Source: a virus. From it: a stretch of 64,000 nt of DNA. The notes under the pieces were generated by a model. That model was given only the letters and a program-made list of their open reading frames with translations, made no database searches and was not told the DNA's origin. The stretch lies in IMG/VR virus record IMGVR_UViG_3300031673_000006, positions 38,758 to 102,757 of that record; one strand, written 5' to 3'. Of this stretch, positions 39,173 to 47,807 are shown one piece after another (the stretch's first letter is position 1; each line of letters begins with the position of its first letter). The position numbers and the translations under genes were made by a program.

Positions 39173-39788
39173 GATCACGCGGCGTGTAGAGCTTCGAGAA
39201 CTCAGCGCCGAATCGGTCGTTGACGATCTTGAAAGCCTCGGGGGTGTAGTAGCTTCCCCAGGGCTTTTTGTCCTTCGTCTCGTTGTGTCGCTCGAGGGGG
39301 ACCGTGGGTAGCCCGAGAGTACCCATCAGGGCATCGAGGTCGGGCTGGAGGGTCTCGTACCGAATCAGGGTTTGGCAGTCCTGTGCGAGGTAGTAGATGC
39401 GCCCATCCTCGATGTACGGCGACTCGTGGTAGTTGCGAACGAAGTCCACGAAAGTCTTGGAGCCTCCGCGACGGACGAAGCAGCTCACGAGGAAGTCGTA
39501 GGGGTTGCGTACGACTCCGAAGATATGCTCGTCGCCGGTCACGAGTTCGTGCACGATTTCGGGGTTCCATTCGCCCGGTTTGGAGGGTTTCCAGATGCGT
39601 GTGCGAGCCCTACTGATCTGTTCCATGCGGACGGCCCCTGGTGCGCCTTTCACATCGGCGAGGCCCATGTGCTGAGGTCGCAGATCGAACGCCTCGGGGA
39701 AGACATCTTGGAGCGCGAGCACCATCGCGCTTGATCCGGTGTGGGGGTGGGCGAGGAAGAGGAATTTGCCCGGTAGAAGGACGGCCAC
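39168..39788 (-). CDS. Sulfotransferase-like protein
   Basis: 206 residues from GTG 39788. A GTG at 39797 would lie inside the GGTAGTGT box; 39788 restores the 5-nt gap seen at other genes. FLFLAHPHTGSSAMVLAL resembles the PAPS 5'-phosphosulfate loop, GVVRNPYDFLVSCF the 3'-phosphate site (RNPYD), and the end YTPEAFKIVNDRFGAEFSKL the usual C-terminal helix of carbohydrate sulfotransferases. A phage might sulfate or mask a surface sugar or tail protein. A similar fold without catalysis is possible. The family call is by motif. Confidence 0.72.
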   Translation of the reverse strand: MAVLLPGKFLFLAHPHTGSSAMVLALQDVFPEAFDLRPQHMGLADVKGAPGAVRMEQISRARTRIWKPSKPGEWNPEIVHELVTGDEHIFGVVRNPYDFLVSCFVRRGGSKTFVDFVRNYHESPYIEDGRIYYLAQDCQTLIRYETLQPDLDALMGTLGLPTVPLERHNETKDKKPWGSYYTPEAFKIVNDRFGAEFSKLYTPRDR

Positions 39789-39793
39789 GTTGC

Positions 39794-39801
39794 ACACTAC
39801 C
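39794..39801 (-). promoter_or_regulatory. GGTAGTGT box on the minus strand, gap 5 nt
   Basis: It precedes GTG 39788 by 5 nt on the minus strand; a plus-strand GGTATGGT (39811-39818) lies back to back and could drive the divergent gene at 39906. Confidence 0.5.
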
Positions 39802-39876
39802 CTCGAGGTGGGTATGGTCCTGAGGTCGCGCCCTCCGTGGTGCCGCGGCTGCTGAATCTGACAGACCCCTTTTCCG

Positions 39877-39891
39877 CCCTGCGATGCAGGG
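39877..39891 (+). promoter_or_regulatory. Hairpin at the ribosome binding site of 39906
   Basis: CCCTGC-GAT-GCAGGG is a tight hairpin whose right arm runs into the Shine-Dalgarno GGGGAGG before the start at 39906; translational control is possible. Confidence 0.4.
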
Positions 39892-39905
39892 GAGGCGATT
39901 CAGTG

Positions 39906-40592
39906 ATGGAAAACGAACAACAACAAGACGGTGTCGTCCGCATGGGCGACTTCTACGAAGACTGCCGCTACCACCCGATGCTTTGCGTCTGGAGAGACGG
40001 CGATGACTTGACCGGTGTTTCGCTTGTGACCGGGAAGATCGGGTGTTGCAGCGCGAGCCACTGCGGAGTTCAGAAGCTCGACAAATTCGATGCCCTGTAT
40101 CTGCGGATGCACGGACCACTCGATGCGTGGCCGATCGGGGAACGATGCCCGTGGCCGAAGGAACAGCAGTGGTGGAAAGAGGAGGCCGTGAAGCACTCGC
40201 AACATTCACGGTCGATCCCCATCAAGACTCCACCTGGATGGAAGATCTACCCTGGATGGTCACCTGAGGGAGGTGAGTTGTGGGAGAGCTCCGATCAGAT
40301 GCACTGGAACGAGGACATGTGGGGCGCGACTGGCGACGAGTGGGTTCTCGACATCGGGTCCTATGGGAACCACCACGTCTACACCTGCAAAGCCCTTCGA
40401 CGCCGACCGGTGCGGGAGGTGTTCCCCGAGGACTACGAAGAGACGATCAAGTTCTGGAATCTCGACGGGCCTGACGCTTTGGTCGTAAATTGGCAGGAGC
40501 CCGACGTGGAGGTTGATTTTCACGATCCAGAGGAAGCTGCTGCGTGGGCTGCTGCGTGGATGCAGCGGGGCGGTCCGCCAAAGAGCTCCTAA
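39906..40592 (+). CDS. Uncharacterised acidic Trp-rich protein
   Basis: 228 residues from ATG 39906, with GGGGAGG upstream (an open frame further left lacks a Shine-Dalgarno sequence). The sequence has many Trp and Cys residues (ALYLRMHGPLDAWPIGERCP, GWKIYPGWSPEGGELWESS) and an HHVYTCKALRRRPVREVFPE stretch. The end is acidic with an Ala/Trp segment (DPEEAAAWAAAWMQ). No family, signal peptide or membrane segment is recognised. It lies between the accessory block and the polyvalent operon and seems to be an independent unit. Confidence 0.6.
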   Translation: MENEQQQDGVVRMGDFYEDCRYHPMLCVWRDGDDLTGVSLVTGKIGCCSASHCGVQKLDKFDALYLRMHGPLDAWPIGERCPWPKEQQWWKEEAVKHSQHSRSIPIKTPPGWKIYPGWSPEGGELWESSDQMHWNEDMWGATGDEWVLDIGSYGNHHVYTCKALRRRPVREVFPEDYEETIKFWNLDGPDALVVNWQEPDVEVDFHDPEEAAAWAAAWMQRGGPPKSS

Positions 40593-40605
40593 ACGCCTCA
40601 GGTCT

Positions 40606-40623
40606 TGGTTTTTCGTTCTATCG
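40606..40623 (+). promoter_or_regulatory. Putative late-type promoter element
   Basis: TGGTTTTTCGTTCTATCG resembles the elements at 8218 and 61842. It precedes the polyvalent operon by 25 nt. CTATCG may be the -10. Confidence 0.4.
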
Positions 40624-40647
40624 AGGTCCATAGGTGGGACGCCCCTC

Positions 40648-42189
40648 ATGGCTCAGCTTCGATCTGCAACCGACCAGAACCTCGTGCGCCTTTTGCGGGC
40701 CCGCGCGGAAGGTGACACTGCGTTTCGTGAATCTCTTGCGCGCGAGATTCAAGCTGAGCCGAAGTACCAAGAGTACATCCAGCGCAAGCGCCAGGAAGGC
40801 GCCTCGCAATGGCTTTCCGAAGAGGATTGGGAGGCATACGTCTTTGGCAAGGAGCCCGCGAACGAAGCTCCTGCTGAGCAGCCTGTTGAACAGGCTCCGA
40901 CTCAAGAGCAGTCCGAGGAGCAGCGGCCAAGCGAAAAAGCCGACCCAGATGCGAAGGAGGAGAAGCGAAGCGACCGTTTGATGGGTCGGGTTAAACAGTT
41001 CATCAAAAACCGGCGTCGGCAGCGTGGGAAGAAGTTCTGGGAGGCTACCCAAACGACGGGGTCGATGCCCAAGCGGTTGTTCCCGACCCGGGAGACGCGG
41101 CACCTTCCGAAGTGGGCCGCGCAAACGAGCAACAACCCTGAGCGCATCATGGCGCAAGCTCAAGAGTCACAGTCGTTGATGATTGATTGGCTCAACCGAG
41201 GCCGCGGCATCGACAAGGCTATCGGCGCCACGACCGTGCGTCGTGATGAAGACCCGAAAGCTGAGATCGACCTTTCGCAGAAGGGTCCTGTTCTTGTGAT
41301 TGGACCTCCCAAGACGAAGAAGGCGATGGAGGACAAGGTCCGGGAGCGGTACTCGCCGCGAGGAGTGCCGAATTGGAGCGAGGGAGCTGTGGACCTCATC
41401 CGTGCTTCGATCGCTGTGGATCGTTACGATGACTTGGCTGGCGTCGTGGACAAGCTCAAGGAAAGCGGCATCGAACTCGTATCGAAACCCCGAAATCGGT
41501 TTCGCCAGGCCACCGCTTCGGGGTATCGAGATGTTGTGCTCAACGCCCGACTTCCCAACGGCCACATCATGGAGCTTCAACTCCATGTGAAGCCGATGAT
41601 CAAGGCCAAAGACAAGACCCATGGTCTCTACCAAGAGATTCGAGGGCTCGACACGAAGGACAAGGACGAGCTCAACGAGGAGCAGCAAGCTTTGCTCGAC
41701 CGGGTTGCAGCGGTGCAGCGGGCTTCTTTCGATGCCGCTTGGGAGATGTCTTTGGAGGGGGTAGAGCCTGAGTCCATCTTCGATGCTCCTCTCTTCTCGG
41801 AGTCCAAGAAACCCAAGAAGCCCAAGCGACGCAAAAGAGCGGGAGAAGAAGAGGGAGAAGAGACGCTTTACTTTGACGTGGACGGCCTCCCTGTGTCGTG
41901 GGACCGCCCCAAGATCCCGAAGATCCACGGTGGCGGGGAGCCCCGCAAAGTCCAAGATCTCGCTTGGTTCATGGAGCGCGCCGTTCCTATTGCGAAGGAC
42001 GAGTTTGAGATCTTGGTCAACGCCCGCAAAGAGACGCCTCCGAAGGGTAAAGACGACAAGAGCGAGAAGAGCGAGAAGGCGGCGCGAGACCTGCATCTTC
42101 TAGCGGCCATGCGACGCCGTGCCGCAACCGATCCCGAGTTCCGAAGCGCGCTCCAGAAGGCGATGCGGGCACGGAAAGAGAACCCCTGA
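40648..42189 (+). CDS. Polyvalent protein with RelA/SpoT-like domain
   Basis: 513 residues; the ATG at 40648 is the only start before stop codons upstream. The N-terminus (NLVRLLRARAEGDTAFRESLAREI) and the C-terminus (DLHLLAAMRRRAATDPEFRSAL) both carry the helical RLLRxA...FRxxL motif that marks ends and junctions of the polyvalent proteins. Residues about 240-335 look like a RelA/SpoT nucleotidyltransferase-fold domain: DLIRASIAVDRYDDLAGVVDKL, then GYRDVVLNARLPNGHIMELQLHVK (strand-turn-strand with Glu) and KTHGLYQEIR. PESIFDAPLF near 375 resembles the module-start motif of the next two proteins. The stop overlaps the next start (TGATG). It might make or degrade alarmone-like nucleotides; activity unproven. 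Confidence 0.78.
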   Translation: MAQLRSATDQNLVRLLRARAEGDTAFRESLAREIQAEPKYQEYIQRKRQEGASQWLSEEDWEAYVFGKEPANEAPAEQPVEQAPTQEQSEEQRPSEKADPDAKEEKRSDRLMGRVKQFIKNRRRQRGKKFWEATQTTGSMPKRLFPTRETRHLPKWAAQTSNNPERIMAQAQESQSLMIDWLNRGRGIDKAIGATTVRRDEDPKAEIDLSQKGPVLVIGPPKTKKAMEDKVRERYSPRGVPNWSEGAVDLIRASIAVDRYDDLAGVVDKLKESGIELVSKPRNRFRQATASGYRDVVLNARLPNGHIMELQLHVKPMIKAKDKTHGLYQEIRGLDTKDKDELNEEQQALLDRVAAVQRASFDAAWEMSLEGVEPESIFDAPLFSESKKPKKPKRRKRAGEEEGEETLYFDVDGLPVSWDRPKIPKIHGGGEPRKVQDLAWFMERAVPIAKDEFEILVNARKETPPKGKDDKSEKSEKAARDLHLLAAMRRRAATDPEFRSALQKAMRARKENP

Positions 42190-45100
42190 TGGCGGATTTC
42201 GAGTGGCAGAGTTTCTTCCTTGATGTGACGCCCGAGCCCCCGCGCTCGAAGGTGGCGCTGTCTATTTTCGATGCGCCAGATTCAGTGGAATCTGAGCCTC
42301 CTGAGAAGAAGAAAGAGCCCAAGCCCAAAGCTGAGGAGCCCAAGGCAGAGTCCAAACCGGAGGCGCCTGCGAGCATCTTTGAGACTCCGTCTGCGGAGCC
42401 GGCAGCCCCTGCCGAAGAGAAGCCTAAGGAGACGCCCGAAGAAGGGGGCCAACCTTACAGCCCTCCTGCGGGCGCACAGGACTCCGGTAAGTGGGAGGAG
42501 TTTCTCAACCTGTTTTACGAGGGCGGTAAAAAGAAGGTCAAGAACCCGAACGCGGAAACGAAGGACAAGTATCCCGAGGTTCAGCTAAGCACGGCACTCA
42601 AAGACCAAATGTTCGCCCATGGGATTCAGCAAGAGTTCCATGCGTGGCTACAGCAGGGCAAAGAAGACGATCCCGCGTCCGATGCCCCTGCGGTTGAAGA
42701 GAAGCCGAAGTCCGAGCAGAAAAAGAAGCCCAAAGTCGGCACGAAGGTCGAGAGCTTGGACCAGGTTGTCCCAGGCATGTTCATTGAGAACGCATGGGGG
42801 ACGGTCGGCAAGGTCACCTCGATGCTGCCCGATGGCGGTTTTCGCTATCGGCAGTTCGACAAGATCACAAACAAGTGGAAGGGCACGACTAAGATCGACA
42901 AGGCGAAGGCCGAGCAGTACTTCTCAGGGCAGTCGTTTACCGTCACTGAGGATCCGGCCCAAGACATCCCGAAGGGCTCCACGACGGTTCACGGCACTGA
43001 TGTCACGCCAGGGGATACCGTCTGGTTCAACGGTGACCCCCGCAAGGTCAAGAAGGTTGAGGAGGACCCGAACAAGCACGGCTACCGGTATCAGCTAGAG
43101 GACGGCACTTGGGTCAACATGCACGACGTGGAGGGGCCCAAGATGGAGTCCCCACACTCGTACGTCTACCACCAGCCCGGTGATCCCGAACCGGAGCCAG
43201 AGCCCTCGGCCGAAACCCCTAAGCCCAAGAAGAAGGAGAAGGTTGACGTTGGCGATAAGGTTGAGACCTCTTCGCAGCTCACCGAAGGGGATTGGCTTGA
43301 GAGCTTCGACGCCGATGACCCGAGTGAAAAGTATCTCGGCAAGGTCACTGAGGTGGTTGAGGGGGGTCCCTTCGGAGAGAAGGGGGAGTATGGCCCTGGG
43401 GTCATGATCCAAGACTACAGCGCCGTGACCGGGAAGATGTCGGGCAAGCCTTGGTTCCTTTCAGATGAGAAGTTGCCAGAAGGGGACACGACGAAGGTCA
43501 AGCCTCCGAAGGTCAAGAAGGGACTGACGGGCAAAGAGGTCACTGACTCCAAGAAGCTCCAAGAAGGCGACGTTCTTCGTATCCATGAGTACGACGGTGG
43601 CAAGACGTACACGGCCCAGGTCATCAAGAACGATGACGGCTGGATCGTTTACAACATCGTGAACCCCAAGACCGGAAAGGTCTCGGATACTCGCACGGTC
43701 TCACCGCAGACGTTTGCGGACGAGCTCCAGGTTGCACGTTTGCCTGCGTCGAAGGTCCCCAAGAAGCTCAAGCCGATGTCGAAGACGAACGATGACGGCT
43801 CCGTCAACCCGTTCGCGCTCGTCATGGAGCAGCACGCCGAGAAGGAGCTGGCCAAGGCGAAGGCCAAGAGCAAGGAGCAGACCGAAGACCTTCAAGAGGA
43901 CGCGGACCCTCCGGCTGCTGCGCCCAAAAAGGACAAGCCCAAAGGCAAGACCAAGAAGGTCGACAAGGGCAAGTGGAAGCTCCAGACGGAGCAAGTCGGT
44001 TGGGACGACATCAAAGTCGGTGACATGGTCCACACGGCGGACTACGGGCCGCAGCGCGTCGTGGGCCATACGGGAAGCGGCGTACGCCTTGAGAGTGGCG
44101 TTGTCCTTACGAAGAGCCAGCTCAAAAAAGACAAGGGTCAGTTCACCGTTTCCCGAGGAGACAAGCCACAGAAGGCTAAGGCACCTCCGATTCCCGAACG
44201 TCCGCAAGGGAAACTCGTCTCGAAGGCGGATACTGTTCAAGAGGGCGATGTCATCGAGTACGAGCACAACGGCACCACCTACCGTGGTGAGGTTGTCTCG
44301 TGGGACACCCTTGGAGAGAAGTTCCGCGTTCGCATCATCTATCCGCCTGAATACGTCGCCAAGTACGAGACCTACGACGAGGCGACGGGTGAGAAGAAGT
44401 TCAAGACCCCTTCGTTCGACCAAGCCAAGATTGACAAGCGCAAGCCTCGAATCCTCTCGAAGGATGAGATGAAGGCGTACGACGCCAAGGTCAAGGGGTA
44501 CACGCAGAAGATCAAGGACATCGACAAGCAGTATTCCGAAGATGTGGCGGAGTACGAGGCCGCGATGTCGGGTCAGGAAACGGTCACCACGGGGCCGCTT
44601 CAGCACCTTGAACCCCCCAAGGATTGGAACCACGACAGCACCATTGCGCATGACGCTGACCGATTCTTTGAGCAGTACAAGGCGATGCTTGGAGATAAGA
44701 TCGAGTCCATTGTGGGCGGGATGTCCTCGGGCAAGTCCTACTGGTCGGGGACATCTGCCATGTGGGACGAGATGTCCGAAGGAGAGCGTAAGCTCGCGCA
44801 GTCGGCCCACGATGCGGCACCTGAGTTCAGGAAGCTGTTGACTACGGAGGAATGGAGTGCGTGGCAAAGCGCGCTCTCAACTTGGCAGGGCTCGAGCGGA
44901 GGCTCGACCGCACATACGCTGATGGGTGGCCTTGAAAACCTCGGGGTCGAGGGAGGCCCCAAGTATTTTGAGTCCTCAAACGTGCAGCATTACCGGGAAG
45001 AGGGGCGCAAGAACGAGGCGCTCCATCGCGCGATCTCCAAGGCGATGGCGTACAGCCAGCTCGTCTACGACGCTCTTGGCGTGAAGGACGTATCCCTCTA

Positions 45101-47807
45101 CCGCGGTACCAAGACCAAACCGGTTCAAGGGGCCGAGCAGGGCAAGAAGATCACGACTACCACTGCGCGTGAACTTGCATCCTTCTCGATCGATCCTCAA
45201 GTCGCTTACAGTTTTGCGGGCGGAGACAAGCGAGTCGTCAGATATCGCGTGCCTGTTTCTCGCCTGTTCATTTCGCCTATCACGTTCGCCCCGCTTTCTT
45301 CGGCGAAGTCGCCGCACAGCGAGAACGAGTACGTCGTTGCCGGCCAGGATGGCATGGAGGGCAAGGTGATGCCCCAGAGCCTGTCCTCGTTCAGTTCGTC
45401 GAAGATGAAACTCGCAGCCTACGAGCGCCGCCCCTTGTTTGGGCCTGTCCTTGATGATGAGGCGTTGATCATCGAGTTTGAGCCTGAGGATGATGCGTGG
45501 CTGCGGGCGCCGGTCAAAGAGACCTGGTGGCCCAGCTACTGCAACCAGTACGATCAGTGGGCTGAGGAGTACGAGCCTCGAGTCGCCTCCAAGATCCTTC
45601 GATTGGCTCGTCAGCACTCGGGGTTCCGACGTGAACTCCTTGCGGTCCTGCATCCCGTCAAGAAGGCCACGACGGTTTTCGACGCTCCCGACACCAAGAT
45701 GGCGGTTTCGATTTTCGATGCCCCTGACTCGGCCGCTGCCCCAAAGAAGACCAAGCCGCAGGAGCCCCCCAAACAGGGGCCCCCCAAGAAGCACAAGTTC
45801 ATTGTTGACCCCATCGATCCCGACAAGGAGTCGGACATCGAAGGAGACGCCGACGTGATTCGAGATCTCACAGAGAGTCTTGGGTACGGCCAAGTGACCG
45901 ACGTGCACATTGAGGGTGATTACGACGAGGGCACCATCAAGGGCCGCATCGAGGTCGAGGTGGACGCCGACAAGGCACATGATTTCTACACGGCGTTGGG
46001 GGAAAAGGGGTACGCAAGCTGGCCCAAGCCCAAGCCTCCCTCGAACGGAGGCACCTTCGATGAGTGGTTCGCCAAGAAGTACGACGGCGGCAAGAAGAAG
46101 GTTCAGAACCCCAACCCTGAGACCAAGGACAAGTACCCTGAGGTCGCCACGTCAACGGCGATGAAGGACAAGGCGTTCGCGGCCAAGGTCTATGCTGAAT
46201 ACCAGCAAGAGACGGGACAGGAAGCGCAGCCGAAGCCTCAGGCTGCTCCCCCAAAGGCAAAATCCCCGAAGCCCAAGGTTGCCCCTCCAGAGGAGGGACC
46301 CAAAGCGCTCAAGCCTTCCGATCTCAAGACCGGGGACAAGATCCGTTACTCGTACAAGGGCAACGAGTTCGTCGGTGATATCGTCTCCGCAGAAGGCGGG
46401 GAGGTTCGAGCGAATCTCTATCACCCGAAGACGGGCAAGAAGCTGCGCTTCAAGCCGGTCACGATCAACGCGGAGAAGCTCAAAGAGTGGGGCGCAGAAC
46501 GTGCTGACGACTGGCACCGTCCTCCTCCCCCGAAGATCAAGCCTGGTGTGAGGCTCGTCGTGCCCGACGAGGATCTCGATGGCCAGGTGATTGAGGTTGC
46601 CGACAAGTACCAAGACGACGAAGGCAAGTGGATTCTCAAAGACACCGCCGGCGTGGAGTGGAACTGGGAGGGGTCGAGTGGCGGCAAATGGGAGGTGGCT
46701 CCCGAGAAGCCCAAGAAGAAAGAATACGCCGGCGGCCTCACGGAGGATGAGCACAGCTACATCTATTCGTGGCTCGAGACGGTGATGGGCAACGCCGAGG
46801 AGGACGGCAAGCCCGAGAAGAAGAAGCACTATGAGGACCTCCAGGCGAAGCTCTACGAGGGGAAGGAGCTCACTTTCGAGGAGGCCGACGAGCTGCACAG
46901 TATCGCGGACGATAATCAAGACCCGGACCTGGACGAGGACTACGTTCCGTCCGCAGTCGAGAAACTGAAAAAGCTTCGGGATAGCCTTCAGCCAGAGGAG
47001 AAGCCCAAGGCTCAGGAACTGCTCGACATCGACGCGGGGGGTTTCAAGCAGGTCGGCCACCAGACCGGGAGCAACCCCGGTGGCCTTTACGAGGACAAGC
47101 AAGGCGAACGCTACTACGTCAAGACGCCGAAGTCTGAGGACAGGGGACGCAACGAGATCTTGGCCGGCAAGCTCTACGGACTCGCGGACATCGCTATCCC
47201 TGAACTGACTCCTGCAACCCGCGACGGCAAGTTCAGCGTCGCTAGCAAGATCGTCCCAGGCCTCAGCGAGAATGCCCACAAACTTCGCTCTGGCGACGTG
47301 CCGGGGGTGCTCGAGGGCATTGCCGTGGACGCATGGCTCGGCAACTGGGATGTGGTGGGGCTCGAGTACGACAACCTGCTCGTGGACGAGGAAGGCAATG
47401 GTCGCCGCGTGGATACCGGCGGCGCGCTCCGATACCGAGCGATGGGTGCCCCGAAGGGTGATGCGTTCGGTGATGAGGTCACCGAGCTCGACACCTTCAC
47501 GGACCCGGATCGGAAGTCCGGGAGTGTTTTCCACCACGCTACTCCGCAGCAGATCGTGGACAGCATTGACCGCGTGCTCGACATCCCCGAAGACAAGATC
47601 CGGGAGCTGGTGGACCAGTGGGGACCGCAGGGCAAGGAGAGGGACAAGCTGTTCAAGACGCTCCTGGCTCGTCGAGAGAGCCTCAAGAAGCAGCGTGAGA
47701 AGTACGCAGAGAAAGCTGCCGAGAAGAAGGCAGCAGCCAGGGTATTGATGGCCGCACTCCGACGACCTGAGTTCCGTAAGGCGCTGCTGCGTGAGGTTCG
47801 GGGATGA
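42189..47807 (+). CDS. Giant polyvalent protein: SH3-like repeats, R-S-E ADP-ribosyltransferase, PI3K/HipA-like kinase
   Basis: 1,872 residues. It starts with SKVALSIFDAPDS (about 21-32) and a Pro/Glu/Lys-rich linker, then a KVKNPNAETKDKYPEV motif (about 117-150). Several SH3-like barrels follow (VGTKVESLDQVVPGMFIE, VGDKVETSSQLTEGDWLE, TGKEVTDSKKLQEGDVLR). Residues 805-1060 form an arginine-type ADP-ribosyltransferase: SLYRG (Arg), LASFS (Ser-Thr-Ser-like) and SENEYVV (ExE). At 1160-1185 a second VSIFDAPDS start motif precedes another NPNPETKDKYPEV motif, more SH3-like modules and a kinase-like domain (1610-1790) with YYVKTP, WLGNWDVVG and DTGG. The internal start-like motif suggests a fusion or a cleavage junction. 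It is coupled to both neighbours. Packaged host-takeover effectors are inferred. Confidence 0.85.
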   Translation: MADFEWQSFFLDVTPEPPRSKVALSIFDAPDSVESEPPEKKKEPKPKAEEPKAESKPEAPASIFETPSAEPAAPAEEKPKETPEEGGQPYSPPAGAQDSGKWEEFLNLFYEGGKKKVKNPNAETKDKYPEVQLSTALKDQMFAHGIQQEFHAWLQQGKEDDPASDAPAVEEKPKSEQKKKPKVGTKVESLDQVVPGMFIENAWGTVGKVTSMLPDGGFRYRQFDKITNKWKGTTKIDKAKAEQYFSGQSFTVTEDPAQDIPKGSTTVHGTDVTPGDTVWFNGDPRKVKKVEEDPNKHGYRYQLEDGTWVNMHDVEGPKMESPHSYVYHQPGDPEPEPEPSAETPKPKKKEKVDVGDKVETSSQLTEGDWLESFDADDPSEKYLGKVTEVVEGGPFGEKGEYGPGVMIQDYSAVTGKMSGKPWFLSDEKLPEGDTTKVKPPKVKKGLTGKEVTDSKKLQEGDVLRIHEYDGGKTYTAQVIKNDDGWIVYNIVNPKTGKVSDTRTVSPQTFADELQVARLPASKVPKKLKPMSKTNDDGSVNPFALVMEQHAEKELAKAKAKSKEQTEDLQEDADPPAAAPKKDKPKGKTKKVDKGKWKLQTEQVGWDDIKVGDMVHTADYGPQRVVGHTGSGVRLESGVVLTKSQLKKDKGQFTVSRGDKPQKAKAPPIPERPQGKLVSKADTVQEGDVIEYEHNGTTYRGEVVSWDTLGEKFRVRIIYPPEYVAKYETYDEATGEKKFKTPSFDQAKIDKRKPRILSKDEMKAYDAKVKGYTQKIKDIDKQYSEDVAEYEAAMSGQETVTTGPLQHLEPPKDWNHDSTIAHDADRFFEQYKAMLGDKIESIVGGMSSGKSYWSGTSAMWDEMSEGERKLAQSAHDAAPEFRKLLTTEEWSAWQSALSTWQGSSGGSTAHTLMGGLENLGVEGGPKYFESSNVQHYREEGRKNEALHRAISKAMAYSQLVYDALGVKDVSLYRGTKTKPVQGAEQGKKITTTTARELASFSIDPQVAYSFAGGDKRVVRYRVPVSRLFISPITFAPLSSAKSPHSENEYVVAGQDGMEGKVMPQSLSSFSSSKMKLAAYERRPLFGPVLDDEALIIEFEPEDDAWLRAPVKETWWPSYCNQYDQWAEEYEPRVASKILRLARQHSGFRRELLAVLHPVKKATTVFDAPDTKMAVSIFDAPDSAAAPKKTKPQEPPKQGPPKKHKFIVDPIDPDKESDIEGDADVIRDLTESLGYGQVTDVHIEGDYDEGTIKGRIEVEVDADKAHDFYTALGEKGYASWPKPKPPSNGGTFDEWFAKKYDGGKKKVQNPNPETKDKYPEVATSTAMKDKAFAAKVYAEYQQETGQEAQPKPQAAPPKAKSPKPKVAPPEEGPKALKPSDLKTGDKIRYSYKGNEFVGDIVSAEGGEVRANLYHPKTGKKLRFKPVTINAEKLKEWGAERADDWHRPPPPKIKPGVRLVVPDEDLDGQVIEVADKYQDDEGKWILKDTAGVEWNWEGSSGGKWEVAPEKPKKKEYAGGLTEDEHSYIYSWLETVMGNAEEDGKPEKKKHYEDLQAKLYEGKELTFEEADELHSIADDNQDPDLDEDYVPSAVEKLKKLRDSLQPEEKPKAQELLDIDAGGFKQVGHQTGSNPGGLYEDKQGERYYVKTPKSEDRGRNEILAGKLYGLADIAIPELTPATRDGKFSVASKIVPGLSENAHKLRSGDVPGVLEGIAVDAWLGNWDVVGLEYDNLLVDEEGNGRRVDTGGALRYRAMGAPKGDAFGDEVTELDTFTDPDRKSGSVFHHATPQQIVDSIDRVLDIPEDKIRELVDQWGPQGKERDKLFKTLLARRESLKKQREKYAEKAAEKKAAARVLMAALRRPEFRKALLREVRG

